Source of the DNA: Oreocharis arfaki
Lineage: Eukaryota > Chordata > Aves > Passeriformes > Paramythiidae
Direction of reading: 5' to 3'
DNA length: 64,000 nt
Assembly (NCBI GenBank): GCA_013398015.1
Contig: VZRR01003262.1
Location: forward strand, 278,709 to 342,708
Part shown: piece after piece, positions 34,501 through 46,917 of the stretch
How positions within the stretch are numbered: the first letter of the stretch is position 1
How the letters are laid out: each line of letters opens with the position of its first letter
Program-made: the position numbers and the translations under genes
The notes under the pieces: model-generated
What the model was told of the DNA's origin: nothing
Database searches by the model: none
Seen by the model: only the letters and a program-made list of their open reading frames with translations

Positions 34501-37500
34501 TTTAAATTACAAAGTTAATGTATGTGCAAAATACAAAATGATAGAAAATTTAGGGGGACTATTCATAGTGATCCTTTTTTCCAGCTATGCTTTGGGCAGT
34601 GCCCAGTAAAATGACTTGATTTGGAAAGCACGTCTCACACAAAAATTTCCACACAGAAGTGGACAGAAAAAAGGAAAAATTTACCCAGATTCTAAAATTA
34701 AACAAATGTCGAAAGTTTACGTCTTTATTGCTGTGTTTGCGGAGGCATGGATGCTTACCTCAGTACTGTAAACTTCTGTTTTTACTCTGTGGGAATATGT
34801 GCTTCATACTTGTAAGTATAAAAGGAATTAGAGTTTTTAATGTAATTGATATTTCTCTCTGGCAAGATATAAATGAAAACAAGATCTTATGTATTTGAAG
34901 TCTCGCAGTAGTAGAATATAAGAGGGGCTGGGAGAGGGAAGGGAAACTATCCCAACACAATTCAGTCATTCTTCAAATATTCTTCTTAGTGGATTACACC
35001 ATTGATTCATTTGATTGTCCAGAATGAGAGATTTGCACAGACCTTTTTTATTCAGTTTTTACTAAGTTAATGTGCTCAACTAATTACTATTGTACTTTAA
35101 ATTGTATTTTAAGATAGAGGCAAAGTAAAAAATTTAGGAAGTGTTGATGCAAATTTATTTGCCTCAAAAACATTCAAACATAGCACATCCATTTCTATCC
35201 GGCATGTCTTTAAATGCTACACTTACCACCAAATGCAGGTTCGTAACCTGTGTTACGGCATTCAAACAAGCCAGCATTCTTCATGACCACACTAGAATTT
35301 GTTGCAAGCATTCAGCTCTTAAATGCAAATAAATAGTTCTTCAGTGATTCCCTTCCTTGGCACCACAAATTTTGACTTGTGTCATCGAAATAGGCAGGGA
35401 GAGAAGAAAATTATTTGATCCAATTCTGTATGAAAACTAATAAAGTTCAGTGTGTGAACACTGGTCTTTGTCTTAGTAATGTCTGATTCTATCATGTCTA
35501 AATTAGCATCTAGGTGTCAGATTTTCTGCATATGGGAGGAGAAATCTAGAGCCATCAGTATCTTTGACTTAAATTATGAAATTACCAGTTCCATGGGGAC
35601 AAAATCAGGACTTTCAGTATGTATGTGGTATTCTCTGCAAAGAAGACTATGCAATATGAGTATTTATGTGGAATAAAAGTTATTCTTTCTATTCTGTTTA
35701 CCACTGTCTGACTGCTTTCACTTACTGTTCCATGCATGCAGCCAGCATGCTGGTTGCCATGCGTCATGAACAAGTCACATAAACAATTTGAAAGCAACCT
35801 AATCCCACCCCTACAATGTGGCAGAAGGAATGGCAGGTACTTTAGACTTACCAGTAGGGGTTTTTTTACTAACATTGTGTTGTAACAATTGTGTGAGTTG
35901 TCTGGTGAAAGACTTGCTTTATTCTCTTGGGATGGAGCATGCTCATACAAATCTGTGCTGGTGTATGAATTGCTACAAGCATGATTTCCATGAACCCACA
36001 TAACTGCTACAGGAATGGTGGGGTTCATGGAGAATGGACACACGCTCTCTGGTGAGGTGATTGCAGAGCATGTGTAAAAGAGAAGAGAGGAAAAGGATAG
36101 GGGGAATAATTTGAGAGTGCTTAAGAACTTACATCCAGATTTGGCTAAGTGGAAGCAAAGATGAGTAAAACAAAAACATGCTCTTAAAAATCAGTTCAGA
36201 ATTTCAAGACTTCATTTGTTGTGAAGATTTTAGCTACAAAACTGTGCTCCCAAAATCTTTTAAGACAGGTTCAAAGTCTATAAAGATTAAACGTCATCAA
36301 TGATTGTCATGATTTTGTCCATTTCCTTTACAGTACCAGGGTCTGGTATCTGTGGAGCACATGGTATAAAAAGAACTATGTATGTATTAGAAGGGTTTTT
36401 CTCTGTCACATTTGTACCTGTACCTGTATTTGCCATTTTTGAGATTTGCTTGGGAATGAAAGTTGTAATTGATAGGGGCTGACATACCCCTATTTGGGCT
36501 CTTGTGGAGAGTGCAGTGTTCAGCTTGTGCTGTGACATTAGCATGCTCCAGGATTTCCTTTTTTTTTTTTTTTTTCCATTGGATCCAGGTTTCCACAACT
36601 TCTCACTTTTTGTTTCAGGTTGGCATTCTTATCCAAAGCAGCCTAGCTCTTGCTGGAGTGATTAAAAGTCAGCAGACTAACCAAAGGTGTTTTTTTTTTT
36701 TTTCTCTTTACTGTATTTTTCTTGAGCAGCTTATACAAAACACACAATTTGTAAAGTTCGAGGGGAAAATTGCATCACTGTTAATGAATTTATTCCACAT
36801 TGGCTAATACTGTTTTTTCAGTTGTTCCTTCCACTGTAATTTTGAGAATATTATTTCTCAACAGGATACATCATTGTTTATTTTCTCTAATTACAGTTTG
36901 AGATGTGACACTTGACTAGATTTGCCAAAATGGCAGTCCAGTGAACCAAGACTAGTTTGGGGGGAAGGGGCACGAATTGGTATTGCCCAGTGCAGATTCC
37001 GTTTCGATTGGGTTTTGCTTTCTTTTAGAAGATTCTTGGATAGCAAAACCTGAAGTTACAAACCCCATTAACCAAGGAGGGAGTTGAAAGGTCATTGTGT
37101 CAAGCAGCATCCCTGAGCTTTGCATGACTCTAGCTGTTATTACCCTACGTAACTGCTGCCTGCTTTCTAAATAGAGGATTTATCTATTCAACAGGTGTGC
37201 TGGTTTTTTGTTTTGGGATTTTTGGTTGGTTTGTTTGTTTGCTTTTGTCTTTAGTTTGGACTAATTTCTTTCAAACTGGAGTGCTATTTTGAAAACAAAA
37301 TAAGATTTAAGTACGTATTAATTAAATCTTGGAAGCTGCTTTGATGGATATACAATAGCAGCCCTTCTGGCCACAGTATGATGCATTGCAAAAGAAACAG
37401 GATGTAAGCATGCCAGAGTTTTACAAAGCCCCCTTTTTTAAAAATGGGAGTGTACAAATGTGTTGAAGTATATCCAGTGTCAATTAAACTACAAAGGAAT

Positions 37501-38410
37501 GGCCATCCCTTTGCAGACTAATTAGACTTCCTACTCTTGCCGATTTGGAGTCAACAGTTATTCTGTACTGCTTCCTTGGCAAAACTAGGAGACATGCAGA
37601 GAAGAGGATCAGACTTTCCTGCTGTCTTACAGTATCTGAACTTCTAAAGGGACAGCTGTGTATTTTTTTTTAATGTGATTACTTTATGAATGATCACTAA
37701 CATGGAACTAGCAACAAAGGGAAAAAAAATCTATCCTTCACTTTGTTTCTGTGATCTATACTATATCTATATTATAATTAAAGTTTTCTTTTACTTGTAA
37801 ATTTTCAGTCAGATACTGACCCTTCATCTATTAAGCATGTTTTCTCTTTTCTGTAGCACAAGCTTAATGAAACTGGTAAATTTCAAGAAAAGTTCCTGTT
37901 AAGGGGAACCAAATTCATAAAAGGTTTGATAATCAAGTGCTTCTTGCTTCACCTGATACAATTTATTAATCATATAATACATTAATGGTGAAGTTCTAGT
38001 ATATTTTACTGTATTCCCAAAGGAACATGTCATTGATGTACAAAAGATTACATTAATTTATCTCCAGAAAAGAGGGATCACCAAGCGTGAAGAAATATTT
38101 GTTTCTTTGTTTTGTTTTTGTAAATAATATCTGTTTTATATAAATGCAGGACCTTTGATCCTGAAGTGTACTAATGCACTAATTTCGACACAAATTGTGT
38201 CAGTAGTGAAGGAGGGAAATAAACTGGGAAACAATGTATTCCCTCGCAGTAATTTGAGGGCAGGATATCTGGGTAGATTCTACTTTTCATAGCCTGTCAT
38301 GGGTTCTAAACCTTACAGAAACACATCTAAGCATTCAGCATTTCTAAAGGACTGTACAGGAGATACGCAGCTTGTTCCACATGGCATTTGAGTTATCCAA
38401 ATGGTAGGAA
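31573..38410. other. intergenic, no gene recognised
   Basis: Mostly AT-rich unique-looking sequence. It contains poly(T) tracts at 36559-36575 and 36687-36702 and a T/G-rich simple stretch at 37200-37255. The open frames at 35582-36043 (-) and 36287-36807 (both strands) overlap each other, contain homopolymer-coded runs of Lys or Phe and do not resemble proteins. No RNA gene was recognised. Confidence 0.7.
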
Positions 38411-38480
38411 GAGAATCATAGATCATAGAATCAGTAACCCAGCACTGCCACATCCATCACTAAACCATGTCCCTACCATT
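38411..38480 (-). repeat. CR1 LINE 3' fragment, antisense, internally deleted
   Basis: The sequence begins with 'agaatcatagatcatagaatc', which is the complement of the CR1 terminal octamer repeats, then jumps to 'acccagcactgcca' and 'ctaaaccatgtcccta', which in full-length copies lie about 50 bp further in. The interval between (the usual ttggaaaagacctctaagatc part) is missing. It belongs to the same CR1 subfamily as the copy at 50230. Confidence 0.7.
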
Positions 38481-41400
38481 CAAGCAACAGCCATAGCATG
38501 AGATTTGTGTCCAAGTAAAAGGTTGCTTTATAAATCTCTCTTATTTGTTAATAAAGCTGGCACAACAGCATTAGAGACCAAATAATCCATGCCTGGAATT
38601 TAATGAATATGATGATTTCTAAACCACCTCTTCGTTAGTGTTCATTCTTCAAATTTCATACTGCAGCTATGCTGGCATTTTGAGTTTTAGCTGTGCTTTA
38701 GGCCTGGCTGAACACAATGACACAAGGTGTTACAAATTAAGGCTCTCTACTACCATGGTGGAAATTATCACAATGAAGAATAAATAGTATGTAAACAAGT
38801 AAATATGTGTAATACAAACAATTGTATTGTCTAAGTGAAATAATTAATTTCAGGCGGTACCTCTTTAGCTCTCTAGAATGACAACATTAAAATTGCATCT
38901 TTTTAACACACCAATTCTGGGCAGATACACAGAAACATAATCTGAGAATGACAACAGGCAGTGTAACCAAATAAGTGGGAGTTTTAATTGTCCTGCAGTT
39001 TCTCCCTTTCATGACTGGAGAATTTCATGACCATTCTAACTGGGGAGAATCAGCTTTAGTGACACGTCGTAAGGTCAGGCTGTATTAAACTTACTACATG
39101 TGTAAGAAAAGGAAAAATTGTAAGGCCATAGTGTGAATTCTGCTGATGGAAGACAGTATGGGGCTGTGTGGAATTTATGGCATGTTTTCACCAATCAAGA
39201 ATTAAAGATTCATTTTTGTCATTGTTCATATTTCTACCTCTTCTTATATCAAAGTAGTAAGAAATTAATTGAAATTAATTATTTTGTATATGACAGTGTG
39301 ATAACAATATAGAATAAAACTTTAGAATCATCATAATCCAATCTAAAATGCCCCAGAGAAGCAAAACCTTTGGATTTCCCTGATATGTACTATTAAATCG
39401 TCTCTGTTCGCAAAATACCAGGCAGATTCCAGTTCAGTTTAAAATACCTGTCTGCCCAGGTTGTCCTGGGGACCAACTCCCATGTACCCCTACAGTTCTT
39501 AGGACAAAGTGAGGAAGCCTCAGCTATGTGTGGTCTATGAGAACTGGAGTTGTAAGTGTGTAGAATTTAGGGAAAGAAATGTATTTGTAAAGTCTGGTGT
39601 CTTCACGGTTACTAATCAAACACAGTCCATTCCAAAGGTAGCCTCCTGGTTTGTTATTAACATTCCTTCTCTCAGTGATAGTTTTGGTGGCACTGGTAGT
39701 TTTCTGTAGATAAATTCTATGCGTAGTGGTATTCTCTGATGTCTCTCTTGAGTTGTTTCACCAGAATTGTTGATGTTGTCATCTTGCACCATAATCTTAC
39801 ACAAGCATCTGGAGAATAAAAATCAAGTAAATGAGAATCTGATCCTTAAGGTATTTCTCTACAGATCACTTGAGGTAGATTAATGGCTCTGTTTGTACAC
39901 ATATTTTCCTTGTTTAGTATCAAATATAATAGCACTATCATTTATGAAAAATTATTAACTGAGTACTTGTCATGTGAATTTACATCCTGTTTCCTTGCCA
40001 CTTATCACAAAGCTAGAGGCGATACGCCGTTTCTGGTGTTCTGTTCCCAGAGGAGACAGAGGTACTATAGCTGCGGCAAATGTAAACCTGGCAGACACTG
40101 GAGACAAGGAGGGGGAAGGAAGTACGTTAAGTGCTTAAAGGTGGGTAGTGTAAATATCATTTTCCCACTCCCCATGCTGTTGAAATCCCAAATATTTAGA
40201 CCAACTGATAAAGCCAAAAGAGAGCTCTTTGTTTCCATGCGCAAAGCAAGGGCGTATGTTTGAAGGCTGTTTAGCTTCAAGTGAGGGGTGTTATTGCAGC
40301 AAAAGTAATCATGGTCTAAGTAATCATGATGCTACTAACACAAAATTGTGGCAGCTTGGGTTTCAGCATGGCTGGTTGCCCCTCCTGGCCTAGGGTTAGG
40401 AGTGCTAGTATAGCAGCAGCAGCCTGTGTTGGGGTGCCTCACTGCCAGCTGTACTGCAAGTGGTTGCAGCAAGTCATTTTTGGTTCTTTCTGGACCAGGG
40501 TTTATTAAACTATTGGTATCTGTGTGTTACTGTTTAAGTCGTCAGATTATGCTTAAATCATTAAATTAGGCAGGTTTCTCTGAACAGTGAAATAAGTGTC
40601 CTCAATTACTCCTTTATCCATCAAATTAAGCATTTTGGTGATGCCCTTTACTGGAGAAGAGCTTACTTGAGAAGTATTATTTCTATTGCACTAAATCTGC
40701 ATTTTCTACTAGCAAAGAAACTTTAGTCGATCTGTTTTTTCCCCTCAGATCAAAATGGCGTTTTTACTGCTATACAATAATTGTTCATTTTTGAAACTGA
40801 TGTGCACTGAAGCACCTTTGGAGCCATACCAAATCCAATTTAGCTACCCAAATGTTTCCTGTTTTTCCAAGAATGCATGCAAAAACATTTCTAGCAAATC
40901 ATATGTAGAGAAGTATTTCATATCCGCGATACTTCTGTAGTAGATCTCTCTAACAGAAATGTAACAAGTGTTTTCTTTTTATATTAAGGTACTTTTAAAG
41001 TAAAATTTTCCTGTGAATTTCCTGCACTTCAGATAAGGTTCTTTTGAAATAACTATGTCTTGAAGGAAGAAGCGAATTTATGAGCTTTTATTTTTCGATA
41101 CTGATGTGGAACTTGTGCTAGACCAGTAATTATAATAAATGTAATTTCCTTATCATATAGATACACTATGGCTAAATGTGAACACAATTTTCAAACACAA
41201 TGCAGCCAGAATTCCACACAGATTCACTGAAGCCAAGTTAGCCAATGTAGCAAATTTCACACAATGTATTCCCATGACAAGCTGCACTATATTTTCCTCA
41301 CCGCCTTCTAGTTTGCATCTCTGTATAGAGGTAGAAACATTTATCTGTCAAAGCTAGCTTTATCCCAGAAAGGTGCTATTTCTGAAAGGACATTTCTAAT

Positions 41401-42538
41401 CTGCAGTTCCAGGTAATGTGTGTGCCATCAGAAATTAATTTTGGATCTGGAAATTTTGCTGAAGCTGTATCCAGTCTGCAAGAGGTGCCTGAATACCTGT
41501 TAGGCATAGAACGTAATTAATTCTAGTCCAAAATATTTGGGGTTTTTTAAATGAGAAAAGATGGATTTGAATTATAATTTGACTGTTACCTGAAGAAATG
41601 GGGAAGATAGAAGATTTTACCAAAATGAAAACCCCAACAAACCAAACCAACCAAACCAATCTGCCCATATTTGTGCTAGCTGTTACAGTTCTCAGCTGTA
41701 CTTGTTTAGGCTGTTTGAAGACATGCTTTACTTTTCAGTGGGAGCCTGATTCTCTTAGTTGCACTGTTATTCTTTATTTGCTGTCCTTTGAACTAAAGTT
41801 GAGTTTAAACTGTCTTTGTCTAGAGTGCAGCCGTCTCTTTATAACCATCATATTATTATTATAGGTATTAGTTCTAGAGAAGATAAATAACATGTCAGTT
41901 TTTGAGGAAACTGTAAAAAGCAGTAAACACAAATACTTCATTAACAGCAGTGCTCTGACATGAAAGATTTGTAAACAATAACTGGAAATAGTAAATTAGG
42001 CAAGAAAAATAAGTCCTTCCTTAAAACTGCCTCTATGCTGCTCCTTAAGTCTCTTCCTATTGTGGGACTGGCTGTTTATATTCATTTAATTAAATATTGG
42101 TGCTGAGGGCTCTAACAATTATGGCCTTGTTAATGACAGACAATAGAAGAGCGTTCTCTTTCAAGTATCCTCTCTTTACATACCGTTTCAGAGACTTTAA
42201 TCTTGGGAGGAACAGTGAATCTGTTGTCCTGGCTCTGGATTTTATTGACTAATTGCTACATCAAATCCAGTAATCCAGTAGCTGATTTGGGTAGTTTAGA
42301 TAGTGTTTGGTAATAGATTTCAGTGACACTCTAGTGTCGGATCTGTACGATTTCTGGTTCTGGCAAAACTATGTAAGCAGTCACATCAATATAATACCTT
42401 TTAGGAGCATCAATAGGCTTTTTTACTAGCATCTGGAGGGAGCCTTCCCTTCAGATGGATGTACATTATTTCAGCATTAGCAGGAGAGTACTGTGGTATG
42501 ATTCACCAGTTGTCTCAGCTGATGACATGCAACAACCT
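38481..42538. other. intergenic, no gene recognised
   Basis: No gene or large repeat was recognised. An (AACC)n-like simple repeat lies at 41627-41660. One frame (39883-40263, +) has a CGKC...H segment reminiscent of a zinc knuckle but is not convincing (see rejected items). Confidence 0.7.
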
Positions 42539-42601
42539 CTTTTTTTTCTTTTTTTTCTTTTTTTTCTTTTTTTTCTTTTTTTTCTTTTTTTTTCTTTTTT
42601 T
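42539..42601 (+). repeat. (T8C)n microsatellite
   Basis: Seven runs of 7 to 9 T are separated by single C residues: T8C five times, then T9C and a final T run. The 9-bp period is a multiple of three, so the repeat stays open in frame and encodes spurious Phe/Leu strings. A further T11 run follows at 42648-42658. Confidence 0.97.
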
Positions 42602-44420
42602 AGTATTCTTTACCTATGGAATCATCCTTATATTTAATTTCCTTCTTTTTTTTTTTTCCCTATCAAATCTAAATGAATAATGCTGTGTAGCATTTTTAAT
42701 TCGCAACTGCTGAATTAATGAACTGGTGTAGATTGATAGTTGCATCTAGACAAAATAAATGTCTTTTAAAATAAAGCAAAGAACTAAATGAAAACAAAGA
42801 TGTGCACATGGATCCTATGTGTCCAGTGGAGTGCAATGAAGTCAATAACATAATTAAAATATTGCTCCGTCCTCTATAAATTACATTTCTAATGGAAGCC
42901 AGGCAGTACATGCATATATGAAAGAGACTGCACCAGGCATTCCCAATAGTGGAGAAAATTGCAAATCACTTGCAAGCTGGCAAGCACTACAGCCACCTGT
43001 AACCTCTTTCAGCAGAAATTCCAATTATTAAAAAGAGTTCCAGCAAAAGGAGGGACAGCCTGAGTCAAGATGAATTAATGGAAAGGAGCACTGCCCCTTT
43101 CCACCTACTGTAAAAAACACAGTTATGTCTACATGTGTTAATTTCCCATATCTTAAAATGTGCTCCACAAATGACTAAACTCTGTATAATATTTTGGATA
43201 GGAAGGCCTCAGCTTTGAAATTCTCATGTGCACAGATGTCAGAGGGATTGACTTGGAGCAATTAGAAAAAAAGTCAAGGAAGGATTCAAACATGGACAGA
43301 GAATGATAGCTACTTGCTTGCAAAAGTTATATTTGACGTAGCATCTATTGCAAAGTGAAATACTGTCACCTTTAAGAGCTTGGTGCTTGAGTAATGAAAT
43401 GCACTTTATAAATTGATTCGTGTGGCTCTGTAATGTCGGTAAATAAAAAATGGCCCATTGCATAGGGCCATTTTAACGGAGAATCAAAAACTTAAATTAT
43501 AATTCTGAGCAGTGGTGTATTGGCAAAGAATTTTTTTTTTTTAATTTTAGGAACAGAGGGGTAGTTAGGGACTTCAGCTTCTGAGAAGTCTGCTAGAAAT
43601 ACAATGCAGCACAGAGGAAACAGTCTGGAAGTATTTGTCAAAAAACAATTAGGTTTATTCTGGCATATTCTCACAGTATCTTTCAATTTCAGTGGTATTT
43701 ACATTTATTGCAAAGAAAACTATTTGTGTTACAAGGTTGTAGCCTTCAAAAAGGCCTCAAAGACAAACCTTCATATCTCATCCTTGCTATATTTCACACA
43801 TTTTATTAGATGTATGTCTGCTCATTGGGAAAAGGTGGTCTCTCAGAGTTTGCATGTTGTTTCCACCATCCTTCAGCTGGAAACCTGACTATTAACAGGG
43901 TACCCCTTTGAATAATGGAAACCAGAGATATTCCTCCACTGTATCATTAATTTATTTCCAATTAAAGTTGGAGGGAGGGTACTTGCTGACATGGCTGGTA
44001 AAAGACAAGATAGAAATGTTCATCAATACCATATCCAGATGCATTCTATAGCTCATACTGAGGGGAGGGTTGTGTTGTAAACTTCGGATGCTGCTGACAA
44101 ATACATCCAGATAGAAGGCAGAATCTTGGCACAAAACAGAGAAAACAGAAACATAATTTCTTACAGTGACAGGATAAAGTCAAGTAAATTTTCTATTCCC
44201 ATGTGCTAATTAGTCATCTGACAAATAAAAAAGACTTTGGAAGGAAGCCCAAAAGTTTTAGAAGCTCTCCTGCAAGTCACCTAGATGGGACCAACAGTCA
44301 AGAAAATGAATCTCACGAGAAAGACAATACCAATAATTTAGCCTAGAAGGAAGGGTAATACAGACTTTCATTCAAAAAGGATAGCTCTAATTTCTTAAAC
44401 CACACAGTGGAATATGCACA
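42602..44420. other. intergenic, no gene recognised
   Basis: AT-rich sequence with no recognisable repeat or gene. Overlapping sense and antisense frames at 43492-43888 look accidental. Confidence 0.7.
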
Positions 44421-44605
44421 TGCCTGCCATTGCAGGCGCGTGAAAGAAACATAGTCCCCAGTCGCGGTATAACCAGAGATGTTTATTAAAATTGTTCATA
44501 GCTTTTATAATATTTTCCCCCTGGGGTTAGAATAGCATGAGCCTGGATAGCCAATAGTATAATTGTTAATAAGTTTGCTAACCAATAATTAAAAACTTCG
44601 TTACA
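44421..44605 (-). mobile_element. retroviral-type LTR, antisense (3' LTR of truncated ERV)
   Basis: Read on the minus strand, the element begins TGTAACGAAG at 44605 directly after a purine tract (ggcaggagaga). It carries two ATTGG (inverted CCAAT) boxes (about 44582 and 44550), a TATAAAAG box (44510 to 44500), an AATAAA poly(A) signal (about 44487 to 44480), a short U5-like GC-bearing segment (tataccgcgactgggga) and ends ...gcaggca at 44421. This order (polypurine tract, TG, CCAAT, TATA, AATAAA, CA) is that of a retroviral LTR. At 185 bp it is short for an LTR, and the terminal inverted repeat is only TG/CA. No second copy exists in the window, so the provirus is truncated or this is its 3' end. 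Boundaries are inferred. Confidence 0.6.
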
Positions 44606-45366
44606 TCTCTCCTGCCTCAACTGAATAGTCTTTTCTTTCTAACTAAATACTCTTTGTTCTCTCAGTTACAAGATCCCTTTGTTTTCTTTTCCTACATGCC
44701 ATCCCATTACCACCTGTAGAGAGTAAAGACAGTGTCCCATTAATGCTCTCAGATCTTGAAAATAAAAAACCTGAATTTTGGATCATACAGATGCTTATGT
44801 AAAAGAAAGATGCTCTGATTTCCCAAGAGTGCTTTGTGCCGTGGGGTTTCTTGAGGGGGTTGCTGCTGGAAGGCAGAAAAGGGAGCCTCTTAACTTCTTG
44901 TCTTGTCCAGGCTGTCTCAGGCCTGAAAATTTGGAGGAAGACATTGAAGATTGCACCATTGCTCAAAGCAAGCAACCTTAGCAAGGGCAAAGAATTTTCA
45001 AATGCTTTATTCTTTTTCTAATTTATCTACACGATCCAACCACCTGTCTTCAGAGTCATCAGTTTCAGGATTGTGTTTGTGAATGCCAGTGTGGATAGAA
45101 GCTCTTATTGGAATGTTCAGTACACTTATTCCCAGATCCACCATGAAAGCTTGGGCTGTCTTGAGATCCCATCATGGAATCCAGCAGCTATGTCCTACAC
45201 GGCTTTCAGTAAATGTGGCAGGATTGCCACATGCAGTTAAAAACCTACAACCAACATGTTTCCAAGGTACTTGGTAGAGAGAAAGATTAAGTGATATGGA
45301 TTGCAGCTGAAGGATGAAGTGAGATTCAGTATCAGAAAGAGAGGTAAGGTGAAGATTTAAGCCCTG
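44606..45366 (-). pseudogene. decayed open frame upstream of the LTR, probable ERV internal remnant
   Basis: On the minus strand a frame stays open from 45366 to a stop at 45007-45009 (about 120 codons), interrupted by a single TGA at 45172-45174 and with no start codon at its beginning. Its composition looks protein-like: Cys/Trp-containing segments followed by a very charged C-terminus (ETDDSEDRWLDRVDKLEKE). Between 45006 and 44606 a second frame (44990-44643) is open, and purine-rich tracts precede the LTR. Position and orientation fit the 3' internal part of a provirus. I cannot assign it to gag, pol or env, and no hydrophobic membrane segment is visible. It could instead be an unrelated pseudogene. 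Confidence 0.4.
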
Positions 45367-46917
45367 TTACACCCCCTGCCTCATGTCATTGCAGCAGCAG
45401 ACTCTAGTCAGGAAGGTTGATATAATTCCATGAAGGATAGGATGAAAACCCACTTGGCATCTAAGTGACCTAGTGTTGTGCTCACATGAAAACAAGTGGG
45501 TTTGGTTGTGACAGGACAGCTCAGAAAACCATTCAGATTCCTAGGAGCAGTGAGGGGAAAGAAGCCCAGTCTGAATGACACAAAACTTCTTTTAGGGAAT
45601 ATTGTTCCTGAAGGCTGAGACTCCATTCACTATTCAGGAGGGAAGAGGGGAAGGGAGATTGCACAACGTGGAGAAAGCATTTGTACCTTGTATTTTGAAT
45701 TTGTGTAATAGGAAATTGAGACCAAAGGATGACTGCCAAAGCCATTGTGGAGATGGATATGTTATTGTCTCCATAGACGTATTGTTGGCTTACTGTTGTA
45801 CTTTCCAAAAATGAAAGCCAGATTCCTTCTCCTCCTCAAATTTTCTTTGTTTAGATGCCAGTATCGTTCTTAAGAGAGAAAGGAAATACAGCAGTTGTGT
45901 GGGGTCTGTTTCCATCCTTTGCTTGCTCTGATTAAATTAATTTGCAGTCTGTTCTCTCTTTTGGTAATTCTGTAAAGGAAAGAGTAGAAGTGGATGAAAA
46001 ACTAACAAATATTATAAATGGTCATGAAAACCATTACAAGAAGGTTTTCCTTCAGTCATTTGGTGGCCATTTGAGGCAAGTCTAGTCACTTTATTTCTGT
46101 GCAGACAACATAAACTGCCTTTGGCTACTGAAAGGACCTTCTGGAAAAAATACTGGCAAACCATAGACTATCCACCACTTTAGAATAGCTTCTCCTGGAG
46201 TAAAAGGAACTATGTGACTCTAAGAACAGTAAACTATGTGACTAAGAACAATATCATAATAAGGGTGTACACACAGAACTTGTGAATCATTGGTTTACGA
46301 TCATTCTGATTAGATTAAGCCTAAAATAAGTGTTTGCCCCAGGAAATTGCATTTTCCTATCTTAAAGCTTATAACAGGGTATGTCAAGAGTTATATATCA
46401 AGTTCTTTAGTACTGAATTTAATTATTCACTTCACATTACACCATCTTATATTTAAAGTGCCATACCTGATAAAAATGTTTCTCATTATTTTGGAAAACG
46501 GCCAATAAACATCATAATGTCAGTTGCGTAACAGGAATCTGGGTGTAGATGCTTATATGTATGTACATATAAAGGTAACTGGCTTTTCATTAAAATAAGC
46601 CTCAGTTTGCATGGAGGAAGATTCTGCCTGTGTTTTCTCAGTATGTGAAACTCAACATGGTTATCAGTGGTATGCACACAATTAACAAAATCAGCAGTGA
46701 TTCAGCCACTGCTGGAATTTCTATTTAGTAGCTTTAGTTGAGGTCACAATTTTACCTGAAACTTTTTGAAAAATGCTTGGGCTTATTTTGAAATAGGGAG
46801 GAGCATTCTTGCATGTGAGAAGTAGAAAGGTAAGATGGAAGAAAATGTTTACAGTGGCTTATAAATACAAGAAGGGGACTCCAAAGCTGTGGCAGACAGA
46901 ACATTGTCAAATGGAGA
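45367..46917. other. intergenic, no gene recognised
   Basis: No gene or repeat family was recognised. A short imperfect direct duplication (about 20 bp) lies at 46208-46250. Overlapping frames on both strands at 45408-45814 show no family features. Confidence 0.7.

Noticed and set aside
35582..36043. 153-codon minus-strand open frame
   Set aside because: No recognisable domain, overlapped by plus-strand frames, no splice or promoter context. Length is compatible with chance in 64 kb.
39883..40263. Frame with CGKC-x4-H, like a retroviral zinc knuckle
   Set aside because: The final Cys of the knuckle is missing, no Gag-like sequence flanks it, and nothing LTR-like is near. Treated as coincidence.
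42455..42680. Two overlapping frames with Phe/Leu or poly-Phe tracts resembling membrane segments
   Set aside because: They are translations of the T8C microsatellite.
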